Part shown: one piece after another, positions 1-37,068 of the stretch
How positions within the stretch are numbered: the stretch's first letter is position 1
Layout: the number at the start of each line of letters is the position of its first letter
Source: Delphinus delphis
Taxonomy: Eukaryota > Chordata > Mammalia > Artiodactyla > Delphinidae
DNA length: 64,000 nt
Direction: 5' to 3'
Assembly (NCBI RefSeq): GCF_949987515.2
Contig: NC_082691.1
Span: 61,759,740 to 61,823,739, forward strand
Translations under genes and position numbers: made by a program
The notes under the pieces: model-generated
What the model was told of the DNA's origin: nothing
Database searches by the model: none
What the model saw: the letters and a program-made list of their open reading frames with translations, nothing else

Positions 1-24594
<24,594 letters not shown>

Positions 24595-24660
24595 GGACAG
24601 TTTTGGCAACTTTTGACCATTTGCGCTAATAAAAGAATAACTCTCATCATGTCCACTTTA
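24595..24660 (+). terminator. GARS1: GARS1 3'UTR and poly(A) signal
   Basis: AATAAA lies at 24628-24633, 34 bases after the stop. Cleavage probably falls near 24650-24660. A genomic run of about 12 A lies right after, at 24661-24672, so cDNA ends here could be confused with internal priming. Confidence 0.85.
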
Positions 24661-27600
24661 CAAAAAAAAAAACAGCATTGCATCTCCTCCCGGGGACTGC
24701 ATTTTATCCTCAGTGGCTGCCTGATCTTACTCCCACAATTAAAGCTGAAGGAATTCTGAACAAACCTGTAATCCGCTTGCTCATCTTTCCGCGTTCTCAG
24801 CAAAGCTATTTCTCCTACCTTTGGGTAGACACTCACGGCTTAATGTTAAACACAGTTAATACATTTTAAAGTTAACTTTATTCAGAGAGCCGTAAAGTTC
24901 ACCTGTTTGAAGCTTACAATCTGATGGCGTTTAGTGTATTTACAGAGCTGTGTAACTGCCTTCCAATTTTAGAACATCTCCGTCGCTCCAAAAGGAGCTC
25001 TCATGCGCCTCCCAGCCCCAGCTGCAAGCAGCCACTCATCTGTCTGTGGACTTGCCTTTTCTATCCTTTCTCTTTCTCCGAGAAGGTGGTGATGCACTGT
25101 GCCAAAGAGGCAGCAGTCTCTGAGTGGGTGGGCGGCTTCTGGGAGGAGCTGAGGTGCGGAGGAGGCTTGCCGGGGTGGGGTCAGGGCTGCTGACCCCATT
25201 GTCCTGCTGACAGAGTCTCCGGGAGGGGGTGCCTTGACAGAAAGCCTCTATTTGAATTTTAAGACGCGCTCGTACTTGGCTTCCCAGGTAGCCCTGGAAA
25301 TCACTAGTATTTTTTTGGCTCAGCTTTTGAGGGACTTTACTTCTATGATGTTTTTGTACAGGACACTCAGAACACAGATGTTTATTTGTTAGGAAAAAAT
25401 TCAAGGATGTGCCAATTTGAGCAGCTCTTTATTTACAGACCCAAGACTGTCTGGCTTCCCATCTTCCTCTCAGACAGTAGAGGGGAGGGGAGGGGCCCTT
25501 TCCAGAATGTTTTCCTTTGTCTTGGGTGTGAAGAGCAGTTGAAGAGTGCCCCAGGGATTCTCTCATCTTTATCTCATCTCCGATGACGCCTACCACAGTA
25601 TTGCACGTAGTAGGTCGTCAATAAATAGACTTTGGATGAGTCTTGAAGTTTTGAACAAATATGGGGAAGAAAGCCTTTCACTGAAACTTATTTCTCTTCT
25701 ACCCAGTGCTTTTCAAAGTATTCATCATTAAATGAGAAGGAACTAGCTTTTAAATAAACTGAGTTTTTATTTTCTAGGGATTCTTTTCACCTCAGATTCC
25801 TAATAATCTAGCTCTTCACTTGGGGTGTATTCCAGCATTGTCACATCGGGGCTGGAGTAGGGGTGGGGGGCAGTTGTCTTTACTTCTTCCCATTTATTTA
25901 ACTTCCTTTTACAGTGGGCACCTCCATAGTCAAGACAGTCACCGCCACCTCAGACATTGTTATGAGCTCCTTGATGAGAAAAGATACATTAAACACATAG
26001 TGGGATTTACCTACTTCGGATCATAAAGGGATTGGAACCCAAGCGCTCTTCGTTTTTCATTGGAAAATACATTTGCCATGAGTTAGATGCTGGATATTAA
26101 TTCTACCAGCCCTGCCTTCTCTGTTCTTTCCTCTGTGTGCAATGCGTGATTTCTCCTGAGAGAACACCCGGTGTCTCTGAAGCGACTGATTCCCTGAGTG
26201 GGGAAGGTGGGCCAGTGGCAGAGCCCTGTGGTTCTGTGTCACGTGTGCTTCATTGTGAGCACAAGCAGCGAAAGAGTTGTTTTCTAAACAAAGAGGCTCT
26301 TTACACACAAGAGTTGTGTGCACGCACCCCTCTCCTCTGTTCAAGCCCGATGCGTATATAAAGCCAGGGTCTTTCTGGCTTGATATACTGTAAGGCCCTT
26401 ATTATTTATGTATTTGTATGTAGCAAACTGGGCTGTAGCTCAAGAGCTGAGTAAGTAGCACTGCCTCTCAGGGAAGCCACATCTGTTCTTCACTGTCCTG
26501 AAAAACAGGGACGGGGAAGGGTCAGATTCTAACTCGTTTCCATGGAATGTACGTAGGAACACAGGAGTTCCTTTAAAACTTCGGTTGGAATTCAGGAGCT
26601 GAGTCTAGAGAGGTGTCCTGTGCCTGAGTTCTGCAGGAGTCCAGAACCTTAGTAGTGCTTAATAGCTCATAGTAGTAAAATACTGAATACAGATGAGCGT
26701 TCCAGAAAAGGAGATCATTGCCAAGTCGTGTAAATACAGAAATGATCTTACTAATTGGGTGAGATGGTACTGGAGACGTCTGATGTCCAAAGGTCTTTGT
26801 GACAACAATTTGCAAAATTATTTTGTTCAATAAATCACTTGAAATACATTCACTCTAGACCTTTATTTATTTTTGGTCCCTTAACCAGTATAAACTTAGG
26901 GTAACGGTAGTGACTGTCTTAGCCAGCGGAGTCTATTCACAAGAGAACCAGATCACCTGGAAATAAATGCAAATGATCTCTGGTTACAGCTGCTCCTAAA
27001 TTAACCTCCTGTCACCAGAGAAAACTATTAATCTGTGTCTCTTGCGGGGGGGGGGGGGGCACCTAGGATGGAGAGATTTTGATAGCGTCACTCATGTGAG
27101 AGAGCCTTGCACCAGCATCTTTGCTGATAGTCTGACTGTGTGTAAGGCATAGTAGGTAGGCAGGTTTTGTTTGTTTGGCATTTGGCCTACAGCACAAAGA
27201 AATCTAGCTGAAGATTCAGCAAATGAATGGATGAATAATTTTGCTGTGCCTCAAAATTCGCCTCTTGTCTCTTCAATAATTCTTGGTTACTGGGCTGTGT
27301 CTAACCAATAATTGTGTTAAGACCATGTGGAGGGGATTAATATCTCTTCCGAAATTGGAATGTAATTTGGGAGCTTCACCAGGAAATGCCTGAGAGCAGT
27401 AGCCTGTGGCCCTGCCCTCCTGCCAGGAGCCCCTCTGGTGCTGGTGACTTCTGTTCTCCCAGCTGGGATGGTGTACCTTCCTTGCATGTTTCAGGACACA
27501 TCTTTTTAAACCTGTCGCAGCAGTGAGTTAGTTCTCAACCCTGGCTGCACACTGGAGACACTGGAGCTTTAAAAATTGCTCACATCTGTGCTTCCCTCAA

Positions 27601-29175
27601 ACCAATGTATTGAGTTCTGTTGGCCTGGCATCAGTCTTTTGAAAGCACCTTAGGAAAACCTCTGCTAGAACGGAGGCTTCACCTCAAGCCATAAAGAGCC
27701 TGAACCCCGCCCCCCTCACTCCGGGGTGGGGAAGGGTCTTCTGAACAAAGTTTCTAATGACAACAGGGGTCAAAAGTTGTCAACACCAAAGTTCCCAGAA
27801 AAGATGGATTTAGCAGGCATTGTTTTCATTGCTCCGCTGTGAGCATGAAATGTGAATGTGCGCTCACGAACCCTCTACAGCTCACATCCTGCTTCCCTTG
27901 CCCAGTGTTGGGGGGTGAATTCCCCTCCTCGGCCCCATAGGCTGGCCTGTCCCATTCCCCAGGACTCAGTGGTTGGAGCACAGTGTTTCCAGGGAGAAGG
28001 GCACGTTTGCTGGGTGCCTACCACGTGCCAGGCTGTTCTAAGAGAGGTCCCTTGTGCTCTCTCTTTCTACCCTTACAATAATTTAAGTATCCTTATTGTC
28101 CTTGTACATAAAAGAAAAAGGAAGCAGAAGCTTTACAGGTTCACTCAGCTAGTAGGGGGCAGAACCAGTTTTGAACCAAGTTCAAAGTACACGATCAAAT
28201 CGCACTACGCTGTCATCTGTGCTCTGCTAGTTTCTACCTTTGTGGCTGGGGATGAAGATGACTAGAGGAAGCGTGCCTTGAAGCGTCCGAAGAAATCTTT
28301 CCTTTAAGAAGAGAAGTGCTCCGGCGTATTCAGCCTCAGAGAATGAGGAAATCCGTGTGTTCTCTGACAGCCGTGGAAACTTACCTTCTCAAATGCTGGG
28401 AAAGCTTGACCTTTTGCAAATCCAAATAGCTGACCTTGAGTTTTATCACTCGGTACCATAGAGTTGTGGAGTTGGCTTTGTGGCTACCTGGACAGGTTTG
28501 TAGGTCTGTAAGGGATGGGGCTCCTGGAGGAGCCTACAACTTACTTCCCGTCCTTGTCGCTATCCTAACTGCACCTAAGCCTTACTCAGTCACTTTTTAC
28601 AAAGCTTAGACAGTTTGTTGCCATCCGGAAATTCTTACTTGTGTACAACCTCGCCCTGCAACTCAAGACCTTTCCTATGTCCCACACTTTGGAGTTTGTA
28701 GCAGCAGATTCTCAGCCACGTTAGGAAGTCTAGTTTTCTCAGTCATGACTCATTTCACGAGAAGCTGTGCCTTCCCTCATCTTCCTCTCTCTGTTGCCCG
28801 CACTAGAGAGGAAGATGAGGGAAGCGGCAAAAAGACTGTCCGCAGGCTCACTGGTAGACTATCGCACTGATATTCTCTGTCTCCACGAACCCATTTCTGT
28901 CCTCAACCACCAATTTTGCTTAATGTCCTATCAAGCTAAAATTTTCCTCTTCTCATCTCTCTCTCGCCCTTGCTTATTTCCTACTTTTATCTCTTGTCCA
29001 CTGTTCAACATTTGCCCATTTGGGGTATTTCCCATAAAATGCATGCAATTTTTGCTTGGCATCAGGATGTTCACAGCATTCCTGTCCGCCTCGATATATA
29101 GATTTACCAAAACCATTTAGGCATCATTTGTGAAGCCATTTAAGGTTCTTTTGCCCAGGTTAGGGCATGTGTCAG
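24661..29175. other. Intergenic, left part, with old repeats
   Basis: A reverse or forward MIR-like tail lies near 25560-25640 (gcacgtagtaggtcgtcaat), a 13-base G run at 27046-27058, a MER5-like piece at 27533-27690 (gttctcaaccctggctgcac) and a reverse MIR at 28000-28240 (ggttcactcagctagtaggg). I recognise nothing in the rest, and the short reading frames lack similarity to known proteins. Confidence 0.6.
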
Positions 29176-29189
29176 AACTGAGTCATCAG

Positions 29190-29537
29190 GGACTTCCCTG
29201 GTGGCACAGTGGTTAAGAATCTGCCTGCCAATGCAGGGGACACGGGTTTGAGCCCTGGTCCGGGAAGATCCCACATGCGGAGCAACTAAGCCCGTGCGCC
29301 ACAACTACTGAGCCTGTGCTCTAGAGCCCGTAAGCCACAACTACTGAAGCCCGCACGCCTAGAGCCCGTGTGCCTAGAGCCCGTGCTCCACAATAAAAGA
29401 CACCGCAATGAGAAGCCCATGCACCGCAACGAGGAGTGGCCCCCGCTCGCCGCAACTAGAGAAAGCCCGCCTGCAGCAAGGAAGACCCAGCGCAACCAAA
29501 AATAAATAAATAAATGAATAAATTTATTTTTTAAAAA
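29190..29537 (+). mobile_element. CHR-type SINE, long form, perfect target duplication
   Basis: A plus-strand full-length CHR: gacttccctggtggcacagt to an (AAAT)n plus A tail. The perfect 14-bp direct repeat aactgagtcatcag lies at 29176-29189 and 29538-29551. It has an extra internal repeat of the unit cctagagcccgtg. Confidence 0.94.
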
Positions 29538-29551
29538 AACTGAGTCATCAG

Positions 29552-31290
29552 TGCAAGCAGCTAGGGCATAAACATGCGCACCGCTGTCTGCCGTCTGGGT
29601 CTGGGAGGAGTGCTAAGAGTTATTACACGGGAACCGTAAGAGGCTCTCACCTGGAGAGGGGAGAACTGTCACCTGAGTCACTCATTCCTTTTTCTCCTCT
29701 CCTTGAGCGTTCGTTTCCTTTTCTGAAAGCTGGTTGAACAGAATGATTTAAGTTTTTAGTAGGTCCATCCATGAACAGCTGAGTAATACCTTTCCTCTCA
29801 CTCCTGCGAGTTGCAGCGGAGCCAGCTGAGTGGGAGGTGCCTGTCTTTGGCCTGACTGCTCTGTGCTTGTTGATACTTGGGTCCAGAACCTATAACCATT
29901 CTCGTTTTCCTGCCCGATGTCATTTCCTGCGGCTGAGGTATCATCATAGTAAAGGGTAGACTCTGGAGGCAGACACTTCCCCAAGTGAGTCAACTCAGAC
30001 ACACAGGCAGTGTTACTGTGGGCAACGTGTATAACCTAAAGCTGACAATTCTTTACCATTAAAGAAACTGTGTCCTCATTCAGAAAGAAAGAAAGAAGAA
30101 AGCCCTCCATCAGCACGACTTTAGGCCGGTGAACCTGCGTTGGGCCCTGTGGGGTGGGGCTGGTGGGTGACCCTTGTGTTAAATGAGAAAGGCTTGATTT
30201 ATTTTTTAATTCTAAGCCCACTCCACGTTGGCCAGAGGGGAGATTGCAGAAGTGCAGCTGTGGACACTGGATGGAGACACCCAGTCCTGGGTCATGGACA
30301 GTTGGATTCGTTGGATTTCAAAGAGAAAGGGTCTGTTTGAATGAGCAAACGTGCACTGTCTGTCTCCTCTGTGGGAGCCCAGATGCTGTGGACTGTACGT
30401 GTTGGGGACAGGGACAGTGTATCAAGATGAGCCTTAGGGGTTCCCTCAGAGGGGGCGTCGTTCCTCTTGTTCCCTTCAGTGTTTTGCCTACTCTTGCACC
30501 GTTGTGCACTTTCTTGCCATGTGAAGTGCTGGACCCATCACTCTCCCGAAAGGAGCTTCTCTTTGACAATGTGAATTTAAAAGAACCTTGTATCCAGTGA
30601 CACAATTAGACAAGCAGGTGTGGGGACGGGGAAGCGGGATTTCGGTTTCCCCGGGTGATTTTACTTAAGGAGCTGTGATCTTGCTGGATGGGGGTGGGTG
30701 CAGCTGTGAGCTCTGTGTCGGAAACCCTGCAAAGTGGATTCCAGTCCTGACTCTTCGAGAATCTAGCTGTGATAGCCCTGCTCTAACCCTCCACACCTCT
30801 GTCCCAGGCCACAGCCTGAGCCTGAACCTAATGGAAGTTTCTTGAGCTTGGGCCTGGGAAGAGAGAGCCCTTCTCTTTGGGAACCAAAACTCACTGCCCT
30901 CCTCTTTTACCATTCAGGACTTGGTGCAGAAGCGAGCCGAAGTAGAATTTTTCCAGCCAGTGTCTGCATTTGTTGGGTCTTAAAACTCAATCACCAGCAA
31001 TTAGTGCAGAAGCAGTTATGCTAACTAAAACAGCTCATGCTAATTAAAACCTTCTTTGGCTCATCCAAACCCACTGTTCTGCATCTGAGGACGAGATAAT
31101 TGACAGTGAGATTAAGCAGGATGAGATTATGGGAAAGAAAAAAAGCACTGACAAGCTTTAAAAAATCTTTATGAACATTCTTTTTTAAATTGAGGCCAGA
31201 GCTCCCATCTTTCTAAGAAGAGTTCTGAAGCAAGCTTGCAAACTGGTCCACTCCATTAACCTCTCCTCTGGGTTAGTGACAACAGATGTC
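29552..31290. other. Intergenic, no recognised element
   Basis: 1.7 kb of mixed composition. Short frames on both strands look random, and I recognise no repeat family. Confidence 0.6.
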
Positions 31291-31562
31291 AGTCTTGAGT
31301 TTTCTCTCTTACGTGCCGCATCCAGGCCATCAGATCCATCTTCACTAGCTATTCAGAATTGGGCCACCGCCCTGGTCCAAGGCACTGCCATCTCCCGCCT
31401 GCTCTATAGCCAAAGACTCTTACCTGAACTCTTCGCTGTACCTGCACCCCTTCACAATCTGTCACACCCAGCAGCCAAAGTGATCCCATTCAACCTAAAA
31501 GCTCAGTGGCTTTTCTTGTCACTCAAGAATAACACCTGCGTGGCCCCCATCCCCCTCCCTAC

Positions 31563-31603
<41 letters not shown>

Positions 31604-32045
31604 ATTTCTGTCCTGTTTGCCCAGCACACACGGAAGCGGGCCCTTGGCCCTCTCTGTTCATCTGCCTGCAATGTTTTCCATCCCAATCCTTACACATTCT
31701 CCCTCACTGCCTCCAGGACTTTTTTCAGCCATCAGCCCAGTGAACACTCCCCCAGCCATTCCATCTACAGTTTCAACATTGAGCCACACCCTCTCCCCAT
31801 CAGGCACATTAAGATCCGTACACCCTTCGTACCCCCATTCCTTGTCCTCTTCTCCTCTTTAGAGCTTAACACTTCATAACACATTTTGCTTGTTTGTCTT
31901 GTTTAATTTTCAGTCTCCCCATCAGAATGTAAGTTCCATGAGGACAAGGATTTGGGTCACTTCATTCAAGGCTATGTCCTCCGTTATGCCCAGCGGAGTA
32001 ACTGGCACTCAGTAGGTGCTCAAGAAATATCAATACTTGAATGAC
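31290..32045 (+). mobile_element. LINE-2 3' fragment with CA repeat
   Basis: The stretches cagcagccaaagtgatccca, agaatgtaagttccatgagg and actcagtaggtgctcaagaa follow the order of the L2 3' consensus. A (CA)n run of about 17 units at 31565-31599 interrupts it. The frames over it are remnants, not genes. Confidence 0.8.
31565..31599. repeat. (CA)n microsatellite
   Basis: An uninterrupted CA dinucleotide run of about 35 bases, likely length-polymorphic. Confidence 0.95.
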
Positions 32046-32609
32046 TTCTGAAGGCATCTTCTCCAGGGCAACTGCCACATTCAGTGCTTTGGTGTAAAAA
32101 ACGGCTTACGTCAAGATGACTTCCCTGGACATACATACATAGATCAACATTGGCTCAAAACACCTGCCCTACTTGGCAAAAACCCCACAGCCTCTGAGTC
32201 GTTCTGACCAAGGCAGGTTCTCAAACTTGGTATTGTAGTGGACTTTGTAGAAGAAACAGGTCTCTAAACCCCCTGGAACACATCAGGGAATCCTCAGTAT
32301 GAGAAACTTGAGCTAAAGTTTTGTACTGTTAAACTGTCTTTCAATTGATCCTATGAAAAAGGTGTTTTAAGGTAAAATATGTTTTACTAAATTTTTTAGA
32401 TTATAACCAAAATGAAAGTAGTAAATTTAAAAATTTTTATAAAACTTGTAGACCTAAGAAGAGATTCCAGACAGAGAAACTCTTAAGATTCCAGGGCCTT
32501 TTAGAGACAAGAGTTCCTGGATCTGCGTGAGGCCCCCTGAAAGGAACTGGTAACTCATGGTAGCTACCTTTTTTTCTTTTTAAACTGAGTTTTCTATATT
32601 GCAGGATTT

Positions 32610-32743
32610 AAAAAAATTTTTTTTAATTTTTTGGCCACACTGTGTGGCATATGGGATCTTAGTTCCCCGACCAGGGATTGAACCTGCACCCCCTACATTG
32701 GAAGTGTGGAGTCCTAACCACTGAACTGCCAGAGAAGTTCCTG
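32610..32743 (-). mobile_element. Short tRNA-derived SINE (CHR-1/Bov-tA-like)
   Basis: On the minus strand it reads ggaacttctctggcagttca and then ggttcaatccctggtc. The perfect 13-bp direct repeat tattgcaggattt lies at 32597-32609 and 32744-32756. Confidence 0.88.
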
Positions 32744-32756
32744 TATTGCAGGATTT

Positions 32757-35700
32757 TTAAGAAGATTAAATGAGAAACTTTTAGTCCAATCTGCCATGCA
32801 GAGCCATGCAATGTTCACGTCTTCCTTCCTTTCTCCACATTCAATGCACTGATCCACCTGGACCTACAATTTCTACAAATTTGTGTGCTGTCTTTTTTCA
32901 TTCCACTGTGCCTCAGTAGAAGGTCCCTCCAGCAATCTCACTTAGAAAACCACTTCCTACCCCGCAGGGCACCAAAAGGAAAGAGGCCAAGGTGAGATAG
33001 GATGGGACTTGGGGCAATTATGAACAATAAGATACAAAAACGCCACAAACCAGCTGTCATTTCTGAGGTGCTGGGAGCAAAAGCGGGGTACTGGGCGTGC
33101 CCCCTGCACACAGCGCCACCAAGCAGGGGGGCAGACCACCTAAGCCACCTCTGCTTCCCAGCCCACCACTTCACCCCTACGCATTTAAGGGACCAGCTTG
33201 TCACCCTCCCCCGCTTCGGGAGCGATCGAGGGCACCTGTTACCTGGTTTCGCTCCCTCGCGCTGCAGCATGAATCCCAGTGAAGCCTTGCCTGAATTTCT
33301 CGTCTGACCTCCTATCAACTTCTACTGATTAAAGAATCCAAGGACCCAGGTCGGTAACAAAGGCACTAAAATTGTGCAGATTCAGTGGTTTTCAGATTCA
33401 TGCTTTTGGAACCCTTAGTTCAAATGAAATCTCTCTCTTGAAACCCTGACATTTCCTGGGTACTGGCAATTCAGGGCTGGGGCAGACAAGCCCCTGCCCT
33501 CATGCCGTTCATGGCCTGCTGGAGGAGAGCCAACCTTACATAAATACTGTAGGTGAGTGTGGCCACTGAAGAGGATTCGGGAAAGAGTTGCCCACTGCCA
33601 GTGGGAGACACAGCACGGGACACACCTTGTGTGCTGGGGGCTCCCAGGGCCCTCCTGTGTGAGGATGCTTGTTAAAAGTGCGAGTTTCCACCTCCCGGGA
33701 TCGTGTTTCGGGAGGTCTGGAGTGGGCTCAGAAACCTGTGCGGCTTTAAATGCCCTGGTGCTTCTAACACACACCACCAACACAGGGAATTCTTATTAGC
33801 TAAATCAGAGTATTTACATTTTATCCGGAGGTCGGGGGCTTTTAAACTTGGATCCGTGGTTCCTTTGACGGTTTCTGTAGACATGTCGTGTGCTATTGAA
33901 TACGCTGTATTTTTGCACATTATACATTTATACTTTTCTAGGGAAGAGAATCCATCCCATTTCCAAGGAAGAACTTCTTTCTCCTCATTCCTTCAGATGC
34001 AGACTTTACCATTCAGGTGTGCCTGTTGATGGTGCTGGGGAGAGCCCAGAACCTGTGTCAGGCAGAGGAATGAGATGGATTTAGAGACACAGGGCTGGGG
34101 GAGTTCATTTGCTTAGGAACTAGCGACACAGACCCCTAGTGCACCCTTTGGAAAGCCCTGAAACGACGATGTATTTGGGGCTGAGCTGGAAGAATAAGAA
34201 GGAAAGGAGGCAGCTGCAGGGTCGCTCACAGGTCTACCACCAGCCTTCCCCAGAGAACTGGAGGCCAGAACTGGAGGAGGCAGGAAGAAATGGCAGGTCT
34301 TTGAATTTCTCCACCTTCTTGGGCAGAGGGGCCTCCATGGGGATCCATGATGCTGATTGTTTATCGCCAGTTGGGCCTCAGGGAACCAGAGGGAGCCTTA
34401 CTCAGTGCCCTGAAGAGCTAATTAAGAATCACAATTAATTACTTTGTTGTATTCACAACAGAGGCTGAGGGATGAATTTCGTTCTTCCAGATCTAGAATC
34501 AGCTCCTCTCTGCCCCTCCATGCTCAGGCATTTGTCCAACAAGCAGATATCCAGACTGGACATGGGACTCTACCTCAGAGGGTCCCTTCTATACAGGCTC
34601 TCCTTCCAAAGCGTAGTAGCTAACGTCTGGAAGTTTCTGGGGATCTGGCTCTCATTCATTTATTCAAGCAGGATTTGTGGCCCCTACTATGAACTCAGAC
34701 AAGTCTGAGATTTTTCATTTCATTTTTCCCAGCCAGATTTAAAGAGGACTTAATCAAGTGGCCAGTTGACAGATCATTTCTGATGATAAATCACCCTGCA
34801 ATTTTGGGCACGCATCTCAGAAGGAATTCGGAGAATTGGACGACATCTCCTTATTTGTGTGAAAGGCTTCTCAGCATGTAGCGCTCTAAAAATGGAAAAA
34901 GAAAATGATGCTGAATCCTGATTCATCCACAGATTCACAAATAATTAATTTCTTATCTGTTTCACTAAGATGTGTTTTCAGTATTTTCCTTTTTAGGTTT
35001 AACAATTACTTATAAAATTTTTAGTATCTATGTTGTTTTAATCAACTGTACCTTATATTTTACATCAAAAATTAGTTGTAATAACTCAATCCAGAAGACT
35101 TTCTAAAAAACTCTTAGAAACTTTGGTCGCAGGAAATTATTTCAATTCCGATTTCTAAATATATATTTGTGGCAGAGAAGTATGATAAGGTGAGCGATAA
35201 AAAACTTGCAACGGTAAAAAGTGCTGCATTAGCAAAAACAATTCTGTAGGGGGAATGGAGTGAAAACATAGGTTCAAAGAGAAAAGGAACAACCTAGAAT
35301 TTCCAACTGTTAAAGAAGAGCAGGTTGTGGGTTTTGTTTTTTTTGTTTTGAAATAGATGAGAGTATGAAATCACTGCTGCGTTTGGATTTCATAAGATGT
35401 ACTTTAAAGGGTTGGGGCAGTTTTATTTTAAAATGTAAATATTTACCAAATGCCAGAAATCACATCCCGCACAAGTTTTAAAACTTATGTGAAAAATATT
35501 AGATGTCAACTTAAAAATGTGCAAGATGGGACACATAATTTTAAAAAAATGGGGGAGGGGGCATACCTAGAGCAAAAGCCCTTTTGATCCCCAGCCTGAT
35601 GGCTCCTCTGGCCCCTTGACTCCCACCTTCTCCTGGAGGGAAGGGTGGATGGAGGCCAGGATGGAGATGGCCCTGGTTGTGGCTCACGGAGACTGCAGTG

Positions 35701-35984
35701 GGGGGAGGGGAGCTGCTCTACACTTCCCTCCAGATTCCATAACAGGGACAGGCCATGGCCTGCTTGGGGAGCTAGGCCTCTCCTTCACGATGAATTAAAC
35801 TGCCTTCAGCTGGAGAGGAGGGGCAGATATTGGCCTGGGCAAACGATAAGGGACAGACCTGCAGGCACAGGTGGAGAGGGAGAACCGGCCCCAGGCCAGG
35901 GCGAGCGTCTCTGCAAATGATGATGGACCCAGCCCACCGCCCCTGGCCCACAGCACGCCTTCAAACCTGAGGGGAGGAGGCCGG
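32757..35984. other. Intergenic, downstream of CRHR2
   Basis: 3.2 kb; 34840-35560 is strongly AT-rich, and the sequence turns GC-rich from about 35570. I recognise no repeat or gene with confidence. Confidence 0.6.
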
Positions 35985-36927
35985 GTTTCCACAGAGGCAC
36001 AGTTTATTTCACAGACAGTGGAGATGTTGTTTCTGAAGGGGAGGCCGAAGCCCAGTCTCAGGGGTGGGCTGAGGGATTAGTTCCAGTCACCAAAGACGTA
36101 CTTTGGTTTCTGCTATTCCTACCCTACTCCTCCCAGCCTGTCGTCCCCCACGTGTCTCCTCCCCGTTTCGTCCTACACCCTGTATCTGGTTGGTCTAAGC
36201 GTGTACGGCTGCCCTGGCAACCTCTTCCTCCCCACCTGCCCCTCCCCAAGGCCCTGAATCGGTGGACTAGGCTGAGAAGAGGGCTCTCAGGAAAGGAGGC
36301 AGCATCCTTCCAAGGGTCCGAGGGGCAGGAGGATGGGGTGTAGGTGAGGCTTCTCTAAGTGAGAGTCCCAGGGACGAAGCCAGTGGAATGAATCTTACTC
36401 CAGCTGCTGTGCCTCCCTCCAACTGCAGAGGGCGCCACAGAACTTAGAGGCAGAAGGCAGGGGGTGGGACCAACCATCACCCCGCCGCTGGTGGGAAGAC
36501 CCTTGCCATGAGTGGGGCAAAGGAGCCCCAGGTCTGTCATGAACTAGCTGTGTGACTTGGGCAGGCCCTCCCTGACTCTGGGCCTCAGTTTCCTCATCAG
36601 TGAACAGGGCGACAGTGAGGATCCAGCCAGAGAGGCTGGTGTGGGCAATGCCTGAAGCCCTGTGACCCGCTCTCCTCCGGGGGTTCCCGTGACTTCCCGG
36701 CTCAGCTCCCTCTCGCACTGAGACTTGGGGTCCAGCTGGCCCTGGTTCCCGAGAGCCCCTCGTGCTGCTGCATAGCCTCCCTCCTGCCGGCCTGGAGGGC
36801 TGGTCTCCCCCCTCCCTCTGCCCCCATCAGAGCCTGCGCAGCCAGGAGAACCCAGAGAAAGGTGCTGGAGGAGGGTGGAGAGGCTGTCCCGATGGCGGAG
36901 CGATGGGCGAGGTGAGGGTACTGAGGG
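35985..36927 (-). terminator. CRHR2: CRHR2 3'UTR with poly(A) signal
   Basis: Minus-strand AATAAA is at 36008-36003 (plus tttatt), 920 bases after the stop. It is the only canonical signal I see in that stretch. Cleavage is inferred near 35985-35993. The 3'UTR includes an old MIR in the opposite sense at about 36530-36650 (agctgtgtgacttgggcagg). The end is inferred, not shown by transcript data. Confidence 0.7.
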
Positions 36928-37068
36928 TCATACAGCGGCCGTCTGCTTGATGCTGTGGAAGCTGACCCGCGTGGGTGACGTGGGGATGGACACGGCCCGG
37001 GCCCCGGGGACCCGGAGGGAGTGACGGTCCTGCCAGCGGTGCCACTTCTTCTTCACAGCCGAGCGCAC
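36928..37068 (-). CDS. CRHR2: CRHR2 last exon: cytoplasmic tail
   Basis: The coding part is 141 nt: [20 protein letters not shown] to HSIKQTAAV, then TGA (plus tca at 36928-36930). Serine/threonine-rich [13 protein letters not shown] holds likely phosphorylation sites, and the terminal TAAV resembles a class I PDZ ligand. The acceptor is ccccgcag. Confidence 0.96.
   Translation of the reverse strand: MRSAVKKKWHRWQDRHSLRVPGARAVSIPTSPTRVSFHSIKQTAAV

Noticed and set aside
26350..26365. TATATAAAG box in intergenic DNA
   Set aside because: No associated start, exon or CpG context; probably chance.
31276..31862. 155-codon and overlapping frames
   Set aside because: The span is an L2 3' end plus a CA repeat.
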